A stretch of DNA of 64,000 bases from Deinococcus koreensis. Lineage in GTDB: Bacteria; Deinococcota; Deinococci; Deinococcales; Deinococcaceae. Made by a program: the position numbers and the translations under genes. The notes beneath the pieces were generated by a model that saw only the letters and a list, made by a program, of their open reading frames with translations, was not told the DNA's origin and made no database searches. This document shows positions 34,281 through 41,835 of the stretch, in pieces (position 1 is the stretch's first letter; the number at the start of each line of letters is the position of its first letter). The stretch covers positions 1 to 64,000 of the forward strand of contig NZ_PPPD01000005.1 of NCBI RefSeq assembly GCF_002901445.1. Reading direction: 5' to 3'.

Positions 34281-35223
34281 CGCGGCCAAAACCCGGCCGT
34301 CCTTTCTGACCAACTGGCGCTCGTATGTCGTATACGTGGGTTTCGCGCTGGTGTTCATTTTCTTCTCGATCTTCCTGCGCGACGCAGGGTTTCTGTCCAG
34401 CAACAACCTGCTGAACATCGTGCGCCAGACGGCCACCATCTCGGTGATGGCCGTCGCCATGACCTTCGTGATCGCCTCCGGGGAGATCGACCTGTCCATC
34501 GGATCCATCGCCGGGCTCTCGTCGGTGTTGGCCGCGCTGACGATTCCGCAGTTCGGGCCGCTGGGCGGAGCGCTCGCGGGCGTGCTGGGCGGCGCACTGA
34601 TCGGATTGATCAACGGCTCATTAGTCACCGGGCTGGGCATCCCGTCCTTCCTGGTGACCCTGGGGATGCTGGGCATCGCCAACGGCGTGGCGCAGTGGAT
34701 GACCGCCACGGCCCCGGTGCCGATCCTGAACGACGGCTTCAACAATTTCTTCGGTTCCGGTGACCTCGGCCCCATTCCCTCGTTGTTCATCTGGACAGTG
34801 GTGGCGCTGGGCATCGGGCATTTCATCCTGCGGCGCACGTCCTTTGGGAGAAGCGTGCTGGCTGTGGGCGGCAATGCCACAGCTGCCAACTACAGCGGCA
34901 TCAACGTGGCCCGCACCAAGCTGATGGTACTGCTGGCTTCGGGCGCCGTGGCGGGGCTGGCGGGTATGCTCTACGCCGGCCGCCTGAACTCGGGCCGTTT
35001 CCAGTGGGGCCAGGGCGACGAACTCTCGGTGATCGCGGCCGTGATCCTGGGTGGCACCCCGCTGTTCGGCGGGGCAGGCACAGTGTTCGGCGCGGTGCTG
35101 GGCGCGCTGATGATCGGCTTGATCAACAACGGCCTGATCTTGATGGGCCTGGAATACAGCCAACAGCTCATCATCCGGGGCGCCATCATCATTCTCGCGG
35201 TAGCGCTGGCACGCAGAAAATAG
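34258..35223 (+). CDS. Sugar ABC transporter permease (RbsC-like)
   Basis: A 321-residue permease starting at the ATG behind AAGGAGGTG, within the end of the ATPase gene. About eight to ten membrane helices are visible. The family motif FVIASGEIDLSIGSIAGLSSVLAA lies near residue 75, GALIGLINGSLVTGLGIPSFLVTLGM near 112, and GRFQWGQGDELSVIAAVILGGTPLFGG near 243. These are typical of BPD_transp_2 permeases for ribose and related sugars. It should form the membrane pore for the binding protein encoded at 30174. The gene closes the transporter set. Confidence 0.92.
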   Translation: MTQSTLPNAAKTRPSFLTNWRSYVVYVGFALVFIFFSIFLRDAGFLSSNNLLNIVRQTATISVMAVAMTFVIASGEIDLSIGSIAGLSSVLAALTIPQFGPLGGALAGVLGGALIGLINGSLVTGLGIPSFLVTLGMLGIANGVAQWMTATAPVPILNDGFNNFFGSGDLGPIPSLFIWTVVALGIGHFILRRTSFGRSVLAVGGNATAANYSGINVARTKLMVLLASGAVAGLAGMLYAGRLNSGRFQWGQGDELSVIAAVILGGTPLFGGAGTVFGAVLGALMIGLINNGLILMGLEYSQQLIIRGAIIILAVALARRK

Positions 35224-35286
35224 AGAGTGAGAGGGGCCGCCGGGATGTCTTGCGCGGCCCGCTCGCTCTCTGTCGAGGAGGAATGC

Positions 35287-35592
35287 ATGGCTGCCGTCAA
35301 CCTGTTCGCTACCCTGGTTCCCAAATCGGGCCAGGCGGAAGCCCTGCGTGCCGGACTTCTCACTATCGCCCCCGCCTCGCGCACCGAACCCGGCTGCCTG
35401 CGCTACGAGGTGCTGGAAAGCGGCGAGGGTACATCTGTGCGCTTTCATGTCGTAGAGCGTTTTGTGGACGACGCGGCGGTGCAGGCCCACGGGCAAAGCG
35501 GGCATTACCGCGTGTTCAGCGCCAGCTTTGAGACGTGGTTGGCCGGGCCGCCACATGTGGTGCGCTCGCGGAATCTGGACGTGGGAGAGTGA
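35287..35592 (+). CDS. Antibiotic-biosynthesis-monooxygenase-domain protein (YgiN-like)
   Basis: A 101-residue dimeric alpha-beta barrel of the ABM family, beginning at the ATG behind GAGGAGGAA. The sequence shows the usual order: VNLFATLVPKSGQAEALRAGL, EPGCLRYEVLES, FHVVERFVDDAAVQAHGQSGHY, ending with a short tail. Members are quinol monooxygenases or act on small-molecule autoinducers and pathway intermediates. It is 63 bp after the permease and probably in the same transcript, so it may act on an aldehyde or quinone-like intermediate of this pathway. Function is not fixed by sequence. Confidence 0.8.
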   Translation: MAAVNLFATLVPKSGQAEALRAGLLTIAPASRTEPGCLRYEVLESGEGTSVRFHVVERFVDDAAVQAHGQSGHYRVFSASFETWLAGPPHVVRSRNLDVGE

Positions 35593-35951
35593 CATGAGCG
35601 CGCACTTGAGCGTTCTTTTCTCGCAGTAGGTTTAGAACGGGAGTACAGCGTTCTCTGAACACCGGCGTTGTTCTGGAGGTTCCGGAGATGGACGGAATTT
35701 GTCCTACAGATTTGGTGCTGAGAAGCGTACTGGCGCGGCTCCAGCCTTTTAGCCCCTGCCCAGATGTGCGGCGACCGGTTCCCATGCCGGCCAGTATTCA
35801 CAGTGGTCGAAGTGATCATGACTCGGGGAACTGGCGCCGGGCTCAGCAGCTGACACTTTGAGTGGAGTGGCGTTTTGGACGCAGTCAGGCAGCACAAAGG
35901 GCGGTGTCAGAGTCTGTGACGAGCTCCGGGACCGCCCTACAGCCTGCTGAC
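35593..35951. other. Gene-free stretch after the sugar cluster
   Basis: No protein-like frame with a ribosome site. The composition is lower in GC than the sugar genes. It leads into IS4 and IS6 debris, so it is probably the decayed left flank of an IS. Confidence 0.4.
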
Positions 35952-36068
35952 ATGCTGGCCGCCCACTTGAAAACCCGCCTCCCACACCGACGCATGGATG
36001 CCCTGAAGCGACTGGCCGAAGTGCTTCTCGCGCTGCTCTAGGCGGAATCCACCCTCGCCACCGGAATT
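35952..36068 (+). pseudogene. IS4-type transposase N-terminal remnant
   Basis: The frame reads MLAAHLKTRLPHRRMDALKRLAEVLLALL, then TAG, then AESTLATGIL. This matches the N-terminal helical region of IS4-family transposases common in Deinococcus, with TAG probably replacing CAG. Nothing of the catalytic domain remains; IS6 sequence starts directly after it. Confidence 0.5.
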
Positions 36069-36441
36069 CTGAGGCCGCGAAGACTTTCTTGGTCAGCCTC
36101 CTCAGCAAGTACTTCGTGCCCAAGATCATTCACACTAATCAACTTCGGGGTTATGGGGCAGCGATCCGAGAGATCGCCTGCCTGGCTGAGGTTGACCGTC
36201 AGTAGGTGATCTCCACAGCCCGGTGAAACAACTCCGTTCAAAATTTCACCATCCCACGCGGTGTCGGGAACGCCAGCATCAGGAAGTCAAGCAGCGTAGT
36301 CGGGCGCAAGAATTCCTGAACCCGCAGGCCCGAACCAGAAAACCTTCACCATCACACCAGAACCAGCGTTTCCGCGACGACCAGAAGCAGCAACCAGAGA
36401 AATGCCTTCCGGACGTGGACAACGGTCGTGGTGGAGATGAG
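36069..36441 (+). pseudogene. IS6-family transposase C-terminal remnant
   Basis: Reading EAAKTFLVSLLSKYFVPKIIHTNQLRGYGAAIREI, it is clearly homologous to the intact IS6-type transposase at 56139-56888 (there VPEVIHTDKLWSYGAALRAR). It continues through several stops as VISTAR, NNSVQ, then the RNAFRTWT block near the end. The second catalytic Asp is Asn here and stop codons interrupt the frame at least three times, so it is dead. The N-terminal half is missing. Confidence 0.75.
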
Positions 36442-36541
36442 CTGAATCTCAGGCCATCCCTGTACTCTGTCTGCCATCAGTCAAGTGAAGGCAACACAAC
36501 CGTGCCAACCCCTGTTTGGCATTCGTAGGCGACCCTTTCCT

Positions 36542-37489
36542 TCAATGTCCCTTGAGAGAGAGTCCCAAGACGTCGCAGGGCGCGCTTTCAAGATTCTGAT
36601 CCACGCCCAGGTAGACCTCAGTGGTCTGAATGCTGGCGTGGCCGAGCGAGAGCTGGATCTGGTCGATCGGCGCACCGCCTTTGTGTGCCAGCTTGGCGAA
36701 CGTCCGGCGTAGATCGTGGGGAGCCAGCTGCAGCCCTTCCGGGGTCAGGTCGGCGCGGCCGACCTGCTGGCCATACTTCCGCACGATCAGGGCCACGGCC
36801 TCATGGGAGAGCTGCTGACGGGCCAGGACACGCGAACCACGCGGCGAGGTCGGGCGAAAGAGGTGGCCGCCGCTCAGCGCGGCCGCCGACGTCCAGGCGT
36901 CCACCGCCGCCTTGCACCACCCAGGCATCGGCACTGTCCGGGTGCGGCCGTGTTTGCCGATGAGATCGAGCACCACCCAGCGGCCCTCGCGTTGTTGAAG
37001 GTGGGTGAAGGTCAGGTTCACCAGCTCCGAACGCCGGAGGCCGCAGCCCAGCAGGACGGCCAGCAGCGCCCGATCCCGCAGGCCTCTGAGCGTTGAGGTG
37101 TCCGGGGCCAGCAGCAACTCCTGGGCCTGGGCCCGGCTGAGCCAGGCTCCCGTGCGCCGGCCCTGCTTCTTGACGCCCCTCACCCGGGCGATGCTCTCCG
37201 CTTCAAACGACGCAAGTTGTCCGTTATCGGCGGCCTCACGGACGAGCTTGCGGATGGCGGAGAGTCGGACATTCACGCTGGAGGACGACCGGCCCTGCTC
37301 CAGCAGCACTGCGACGTACCGCTGCACCACTGCTTTGGTCAGTGGGGGTCTCCCCTGTCCACCCCACCAGGTGAAGAAGTCACCCAAGGCCTTCTGGTAG
37401 GCGACCTTGGTCAGCGGGGAGGTCACGGAGTCGAGTACCAGTTGGATTGGGTCGATGTCGGTAGGGCCTGTCTGGGAGACGAGGGTCAC
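36542..37489 (-). CDS. Tyrosine recombinase (XerC/XerD-like integrase)
   Basis: A 315-residue site-specific recombinase starting at GTG behind GGAGTGA. The N-terminal SAM-like core-binding domain covers about residues 15-95. The catalytic domain shows Arg152/153 (GCGLRRSEL), HDLRRTF at 258-264 (His and second Arg), His284 (LGHAS) and the nucleophile Tyr293 (TTEVYLG). All key residues are present. It could resolve plasmid dimers or integrate the element. Its place next to IS debris and a toxin-antitoxin module is typical of mobile elements. A nearby attachment site is not evident. Confidence 0.92.
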   Translation of the reverse strand: MTLVSQTGPTDIDPIQLVLDSVTSPLTKVAYQKALGDFFTWWGGQGRPPLTKAVVQRYVAVLLEQGRSSSSVNVRLSAIRKLVREAADNGQLASFEAESIARVRGVKKQGRRTGAWLSRAQAQELLLAPDTSTLRGLRDRALLAVLLGCGLRRSELVNLTFTHLQQREGRWVVLDLIGKHGRTRTVPMPGWCKAAVDAWTSAAALSGGHLFRPTSPRGSRVLARQQLSHEAVALIVRKYGQQVGRADLTPEGLQLAPHDLRRTFAKLAHKGGAPIDQIQLSLGHASIQTTEVYLGVDQNLESAPCDVLGLSLKGH

Positions 37490-37543
37490 TGGATCACTCC
37501 TTATCTTGGTCTAAGGACGATTATATGGAGTATAAACGACAGA

Positions 37544-37582
37544 GGCAAGTCTAGCGTGAGCGGCAACAATGCTAAACTTGCC
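37544..37582 (+). promoter_or_regulatory. Operator and leaderless promoter of the AbrB/VapC pair
   Basis: GGCAAGTCTAGC (37544-37555) and GCTAAACTTGCC (37571-37582) form a 12-bp inverted repeat with one mismatch and a 15-bp spacer, just before the ATG at 37585. The right arm contains TAAACT (37573-37578), a TANNNT -10 box placed 6 nt before the ATG, as in leaderless transcripts. No ribosome site precedes the ATG. AbrB-type binding here would block its own -10 box. Confidence 0.6.
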
Positions 37583-37584
37583 GT

Positions 37585-37845
37585 ATGACCACGACTGAGG
37601 CATTTTCGCTGGAAGTGAAGGAAAACGGGCGGGTGTTCCTTCCAGTGGCCTTCCGGCAGCGCTTGGGAGTGCAGTCCGGTGACCGCCTGATTGCCCGGGT
37701 GACCGAGGAGGGCAAAGCCGAACTGGTCACGGCTGGACATGCCCTGGCCGTCACACGCGGGATGTTCGCCCATCTGGTCACGGACGGCACCTCGCTCGCC
37801 GATGAGCTGATCCAGGAGCGGCGAGCCGAGGCGGGGCGGGAGTGA
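37585..37845 (+). CDS. AbrB/SpoVT-type antitoxin
   Basis: An 86-residue protein with an N-terminal swapped-hairpin AbrB domain (FSLEVKENGRVFLPVAFRQRLGVQSGDRLIARV). A C-terminal helical tail (LADELIQERRAEAGRE) should wrap the toxin. Antitoxins of this build bind their own promoter and neutralise the PIN toxin encoded 25 bp downstream. The start lacks a ribosome site and is best explained by leaderless translation from the promoter above. Confidence 0.88.
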   Translation: MTTTEAFSLEVKENGRVFLPVAFRQRLGVQSGDRLIARVTEEGKAELVTAGHALAVTRGMFAHLVTDGTSLADELIQERRAEAGRE

Positions 37846-37870
37846 GCGTCGCCATCATGGGCGGGGAGCA

Positions 37871-38266
37871 TTGACCGTCTTGGACGCCAGCGCCCTGCTG
37901 GCCTGGCTGCAGGGCGAGCCCGGCACCGGGCGCGTCGATGAGGCGCTGCGGCAGGGCGCGACCATCCATACCGTGAACTGGGCCGAGGTGCTCACGAAGC
38001 TGGCGAGCCGGGGCGCGCGGCCGGCCGACGTCACCCGGCAACTCAGCGAGCGGGGCGTCCTGGGCCAGCTCCTGACCGTGGACGCGGGCCAGCTCCAGGA
38101 CGCTGAGGTGGTGGCCGAGCTGTATGCGGTCACGAGGGTCGCGGGGCTGTCGCTCGGCGACCGCTACTGCCTGGCCTTGGGTCAGCGCCTGAGTGTGCCG
38201 GTGCTCACCACCGACCGGGCCTGGGCGGCGCTGGCGCTGACCGTGACCGTCGAGCTGGCGCGGTAG
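37871..38266 (+). CDS. vapC: VapC-type PIN-domain toxin
   Basis: A 131-residue PIN nuclease. The acidic residues expected for Mg-dependent RNA cleavage are present: Asp in TVLDASALLAWL near residue 5, Glu in NWAEVLTKL near 39, Asp in SLGDRYCLALG near 97 and Asp in LTTDRAW near 116. The start is a TTG with GGGGAG in front, and no in-frame ATG or GTG fits better. Length and gene order (antitoxin first) are standard for VapBC. VapC toxins cut tRNA or rRNA when the antitoxin is degraded. It likely stabilises the element. Confidence 0.88.
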   Translation: MTVLDASALLAWLQGEPGTGRVDEALRQGATIHTVNWAEVLTKLASRGARPADVTRQLSERGVLGQLLTVDAGQLQDAEVVAELYAVTRVAGLSLGDRYCLALGQRLSVPVLTTDRAWAALALTVTVELAR

Positions 38267-38377
38267 GGAGGCCCTCCCCTGCTGCGGAACGCGGCGATGT
38301 ACGGTGGCCGCCCGGGAGGGCTCACGAGGTCAGCCGCGTCCCCGGTCTACGGGTTGACGGGTTTCACGGATTACAGG

Positions 38378-38827
38378 TTTACCGGTAAAGAAGGAACCGT
38401 GCAGGCTCCGGGATCACCCTGGCAGCGTCCCCTGACAGGCCGTTGCTGCGCGTCCGCCGGTCGTTCGGTCGTGGATGCTCTGCTGATCGTCCGGCGGCCA
38501 TAGGCCCACATGCCATCCGGGCTGCAAATACTGGTATACCCGAAAGACGGTTTACCGGTATATGGAGAAGCGTCCGTCTGGATGGGCTGGAGGACTGAAG
38601 GCCTTGCTGACGGCTGAACGCAGGGGAGGCGTGCCCCCAGACCTCCCGGACAAGATCACGTCACCGCCGTGTGGCATCCAGCAGTGCCCCGTCGGCTGCG
38701 AGCTGCCCGGCCCGGAGTGGGCTTGACCTGAGGGGGAACGCCCAGCAGGCGAAACCCGGCGCTGAACTTACCAGTTTACCGGTAAACCATCATGGTGGTT
38801 TACCGTTTCCCGGTTTACGGGTAGACT
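38378..38827. repeat. TTTACCGGTAAA boxes and promoter upstream of parA
   Basis: Perfect palindromes TTTACCGGTAAA lie at 38378-38389 and 38775-38786 (the latter extends to GTTTACCGGTAAAC). TTTACCGGTATA lies at 38551-38562 and GGTATACC at 38533-38540. Near parA the half-site TTTACC or TTTACG recurs at 38799-38804 and 38814-38819. TTTACC (38799-38804) and TAGACT (38822-38827) make a 17-bp-spaced promoter whose start would coincide with the parA GTG at 38834 (leaderless). The set looks like a centromere and autoregulatory operator. The rest of 38267-38833 shows no gene. Confidence 0.65.
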
Positions 38828-38833
38828 GGCCGC

Positions 38834-39466
38834 GTGAAGATCATCAGTGTGGCCTCCGAGAAGGGAGGGGTCGGCAAGAGCACCTCCGCTGTGACCCTCG
38901 CCGCGCATCTGGCCGGGCGGGGCCGCACCCTGCTGGTGGACGCCGACGAGCGGCTGCGCTCGGCGTGGACATGGACGACCAAACGGCCAGACTACGGCGG
39001 CTGGGGCTTCGAGGTGCAGCTCTACAGCGACTTCGTGGCGCAGGCCGATCCCGGGGCCGCGTTCGATTACGTGGTGCTGGACACCAAGGGGGGAGAGGGG
39101 GCGGGCGAGCTGGCCGCCCTGGCCCGCAACTCCTCGCTCCTGATCATCCCCACCAAACCCGACGGCGTCTCGGCCGACGGCCTGGTGGCCACCCTCCAGC
39201 CCTTGCTGGAGAAGGGCGTGACCAACTATCGGGTGCTGCTCACCGACGTGCCCCCCGCCCCCAATGCGGACGGCCTGGACATGCGCCTGGAACTGGACAC
39301 CGCTGGAATCCCGCTGTTCGGTCACGCCATCCGGCATGCCGTGGCGGTCAGCAAGGCGGCGCGCGAGGGCCTCTGTGTCCGCGACGTCCGCGGCGACCGC
39401 TACGCCAAGCTGGTGTGGATGGATTACGAGCTGGTGTCACGCGAGGTGCTGAACCATGTCAAGTAA
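38834..39466 (+). CDS. parA: ParA-type partition ATPase
   Basis: A 210-residue Walker-type ATPase with no N-terminal HTH, so a class Ib type. The deviant Walker A motif KGGVGKST lies at residues 10-17, with the first Lys as signature. The A' motif LLVDAD is at about 36-41, YVVLDTKG near 79 and IIPTKPD near 103. ParA forms ATP-dependent patches on the nucleoid that move plasmid copies apart. The GTG start has no ribosome site but is 6 nt after a TAGACT box, fitting leaderless translation. It overlaps the RHH gene by 11 bp, the usual coupling with its centromere-binding partner. Confidence 0.92.
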   Translation: MKIISVASEKGGVGKSTSAVTLAAHLAGRGRTLLVDADERLRSAWTWTTKRPDYGGWGFEVQLYSDFVAQADPGAAFDYVVLDTKGGEGAGELAALARNSSLLIIPTKPDGVSADGLVATLQPLLEKGVTNYRVLLTDVPPAPNADGLDMRLELDTAGIPLFGHAIRHAVAVSKAAREGLCVRDVRGDRYAKLVWMDYELVSREVLNHVK

Positions 39467-39734
39467 GTCCAGGGCGGACAGCCCCAAGTTCGGGTTGATG
39501 GATCGACTCAAGAAGCCGGAGGCGGCCGCCGATCAGCCGCCCGCAGCAGCGGCCGAATCGACGGGAGCGGGCGAGGTGAAGTTCACCTCCTACCTCGACG
39601 TCGACCTGAACCGGCGGCTTCAGATTCACGTGGCCACCAAGAAGGCCCAGAAGAAACCGGGCCAGGAACGCGTGAGCATCAAGAGTGAGCTGCATCAGGC
39701 GCTGGAGGAGTATCTGGAACGGCACCGTCAGTAA
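39456..39734 (+). CDS. Ribbon-helix-helix centromere-binding protein (ParB/ParG-like partner)
   Basis: A 92-residue protein. A flexible Ala/Pro-rich N-terminus of about 40 residues is followed by an RHH domain (VKFTSYLDVDLNRRLQIHVATKK, then RVSIKSELHQALEEYLERH). ParG- and omega-like RHH proteins pair with small ParA ATPases: the flexible tail stimulates ATP hydrolysis and the RHH dimer binds repeated operators. The TTTACCGGTAAA boxes upstream of parA are the obvious candidate target. Its start lies inside the parA end. Confidence 0.78.
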   Translation: MSSKSRADSPKFGLMDRLKKPEAAADQPPAAAAESTGAGEVKFTSYLDVDLNRRLQIHVATKKAQKKPGQERVSIKSELHQALEEYLERHRQ

Positions 39735-39740
39735 AACGAC

Positions 39741-40358
39741 TCAGGCGGTGGCGGTCTGGAGGTCGTTCGTCACCTCGTCAGGGATGTAGCGGGTCACGCT
39801 GGACAGGGGCAACTCGGTGATGGTGACGGGGAGGCCGCTGACGGTCTGAGCCGAGATCAACACCGGATCGTGGTCTCCGGGCACGATATACACCTGGAGT
39901 CGTTGAATGGTGGGGGTCTGTTCTGACAGATGTTCAGCGATCATTCGCAGGGCACGGATGGTCAGTGACGGTCGTCCGACGAGCGCGACCAGTTCATCGT
40001 CTCGGCGGGCCAGCGCGAGGTTGCCGCGCCCCTTTTTGGTGTACTCCTCATAGGGTTCGACCCCGTACCCTGCCGCTCGCCAGACGCGGGCCTGGGCACG
40101 CAGGATGAGGCTTCCCATGACCGTGGAGCGGGCCGGAACATAGTTGTAGCGAAGGGCGAGGCCGTACGGTCTGAGGCCTTTGCCGGACAGCACATACACC
40201 TCAAAGCCTCTGAACTTGCGCCGGGCCAGGATGCCGAGCGTCGCCAGTTCCCGCACGAGGGTGGCGGGATATCGGGCCCGCACGTCTCCGGCCAGGGCAG
40301 GGCCCCACTGGAACATCTCGTCAATGAGCGCGCGGCGGAGATGATCGGGTTCCAGCAC
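39741..40358 (-). CDS. Putative winged-helix protein of unknown function
   Basis: A 205-residue protein, convergent to the partition pair with only 6 bp between stops. The N-terminal 60 residues (LRRALIDEMFQWGPALAGDVRARYPATLVRELATLGILARRKFRG) look like a winged helix. A strand-rich middle and a basic region around EEYTKKGRGNLALARRDDELV follow. Proteins of this type occur on plasmids as replication-relaxation or regulatory factors; a firm family is not visible. It may be a replication initiator or control protein given the neighbouring partition genes and boxes. Confidence 0.55.
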   Translation of the reverse strand: MLEPDHLRRALIDEMFQWGPALAGDVRARYPATLVRELATLGILARRKFRGFEVYVLSGKGLRPYGLALRYNYVPARSTVMGSLILRAQARVWRAAGYGVEPYEEYTKKGRGNLALARRDDELVALVGRPSLTIRALRMIAEHLSEQTPTIQRLQVYIVPGDHDPVLISAQTVSGLPVTITELPLSSVTRYIPDEVTNDLQTATA

Positions 40359-40582
40359 GCGATCAGCCTACACCACTGTCTGCAGGGGCAAGGGTTATAC
40401 CGTGAGCACCGCACAGTGGGGGGGAAGGTGTGGTTTGTCAGTGAACTGGAGGGGCGCCCCGCTCAGCCCTCCGAGCTAAAGCGCAGAAGGCGAGCATTGC
40501 TGCCCGGCCGCTCGGTCATCGTGGGCAGGTCATAGCGCCGTAGAGCCCTGTCGAGCGCTATGGCAGGGGCAACACCAATTGT

Positions 40583-40765
40583 CTACAAGCCTGTCTTCGC
40601 CTGTCTATGCTCGTTAGGTAAAAGCTTAAGCGGCAGGTTCTCCTCTGAAATTTCTACGGTAGCTGAGGCCAGAGCAGTACGCAGCCAAGTGATTGTTTCC
40701 TGGTTGGCAAGGTTGTGTGCTTTCAAGATCACCGCATTGAGATCGTGTGGAACTTCCGGGGACAT
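40583..40765 (-). CDS. Small ORF, doubtful
   Basis: A 60-residue frame MSPEVPHDLNAVILKAHNLANQETITWLRTALASATVEISEENLPLKLL with protein-like composition, downstream of another small frame on the same strand. No good ribosome site. It could be a short hypothetical protein or the tail of a decayed gene. Longer starts at 40882 give an unlikely Cys/Trp-rich N-terminus. Confidence 0.3.
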   Translation of the reverse strand: MSPEVPHDLNAVILKAHNLANQETITWLRTALASATVEISEENLPLKLLPNEHRQAKTGL

Positions 40766-40784
40766 CGGGCAACCATAGCAATGA

Positions 40785-41096
40785 TCAGAACATCTTGTGA
40801 CCGCAGGTGTTTTGAAGCTGACCGAGCAGTTCCAGAGTAGGGCGGAGAGAGGGCAGGAATTGTCCAACGTACACCAAATCATCAGCGATACTCAGGAGGG
40901 CGCGTTCGTCGTCTCCAGTGAAGGTTGTCGGGGGTACTGCAAGGTATGCCAGGGCAAGCGCAGCCTGAGCCCGGTTCAAATCGCCCTGCACACACCATGC
41001 GGAGGCATGGGCGTAAAAATTGAGCCGGTATGGGAATTCTCGGGTGTGGTGTGCAGCCTGGTGATTCATGAGCATAGGCTGAAGGGAAGGTCTCAA
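40785..41096 (-). CDS. Small helical ORF, possibly a gene fragment
   Basis: A 103-residue frame. The part LNFYAHASAWCVQGDLNRAQAALALAYLAVPPTTFTGDDERALLSIADDLVYV resembles two TPR-like helix pairs, such as the helical middle region of SARP-type regulators. No ribosome site is clear at the proposed ATG. It may be a remnant of a larger regulator, as a full SARP-type gene is encoded nearby on the same strand. Confidence 0.35.
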   Translation of the reverse strand: MRPSLQPMLMNHQAAHHTREFPYRLNFYAHASAWCVQGDLNRAQAALALAYLAVPPTTFTGDDERALLSIADDLVYVGQFLPSLRPTLELLGQLQNTCGHKMF

Positions 41097-41154
41097 AACT
41101 TCTGAAGACCCATCCGGAATCCCAGGAGTGAAAACGCCGGTTAAACTTCAAGTA

Positions 41155-41835
41155 ATGAGTCCCGCGCAAACCTTAGTAGCCTCTGATGCCAGTGCCAAGG
41201 GAACGCGCGCTGCTTTCGGAGGAGTGCTGTCCTTTCCTGACGGGACACGTGTCGAGGTTTCTGGCCCTTTGCCACGGACTGATCACCAAGAGGTCACCGC
41301 AGCGCTGGCCACCCTGCGCTACTTACCCTCAGGGGTGGATGCTACGCTTCAAGTAGACGCGCAGGAGGATCTGCTGCGCGCCTCTTTGTGCATCACACAT
41401 CCTGGGGTGACGGTCACGCGCATTCCCCGGAACAGCAGTTCCTTGCACGAGCGGGCTCACGACCTCGCGCGGGCTGCGTTGAAGGCCCAGGGGGCGGAGT
41501 CAGGCCCCGTTGTGGATGGGGGAGAGCCAAATGTTGCGGTGTACGTCCACCAGCGCATCGACCATCCAACCCCAAGGTACGCCGTGGCCTACTGGGGTGG
41601 GGACGAAGTGCAGGTTCAGACAGGCCAAGTCGAGGCGCAGCCGACCAAGGCCCTAACCTTGAAGCTGCTGCACGAAGAGGCCACGGCCCTTGCCCCAGTA
41701 GGCTACGTGGTAATACAGGCGCGCTACGCCACTCCCAAACACGCCCAGTCCACCTGGGTGGCCACCCGCGAACAACTGGCCGCCCTGCGAAGCGCGTGCG
41801 CGGCCGCCCTCAGTTCAGCGAGTGCAGGCGGCTGA
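41155..41835 (+). CDS. RNase H-like fold protein
   Basis: A 226-residue protein. The first 130 residues follow the RNase HI plan: LVASDASAKGTRAAFGGVLSF (first Asp), DHQEVTAALATLRYL (Glu), ATLQVDAQEDLL (second Asp), then SSLHERAHDLARAAL, matching the NERADELARxA block with the last Asp. So the catalytic carboxylates are present. The C-terminal 90 residues form a separate domain I do not recognise. I prefer the ATG at 41155, which lies 7 nt after a TAAACT box (leaderless); a GTG at 41128 would add nine residues and lacks a spaced ribosome site. It overlaps the convergent regulator gene by 26 bp. Confidence 0.7.
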   Translation: MSPAQTLVASDASAKGTRAAFGGVLSFPDGTRVEVSGPLPRTDHQEVTAALATLRYLPSGVDATLQVDAQEDLLRASLCITHPGVTVTRIPRNSSSLHERAHDLARAALKAQGAESGPVVDGGEPNVAVYVHQRIDHPTPRYAVAYWGGDEVQVQTGQVEAQPTKALTLKLLHEEATALAPVGYVVIQARYATPKHAQSTWVATREQLAALRSACAAALSSASAGG

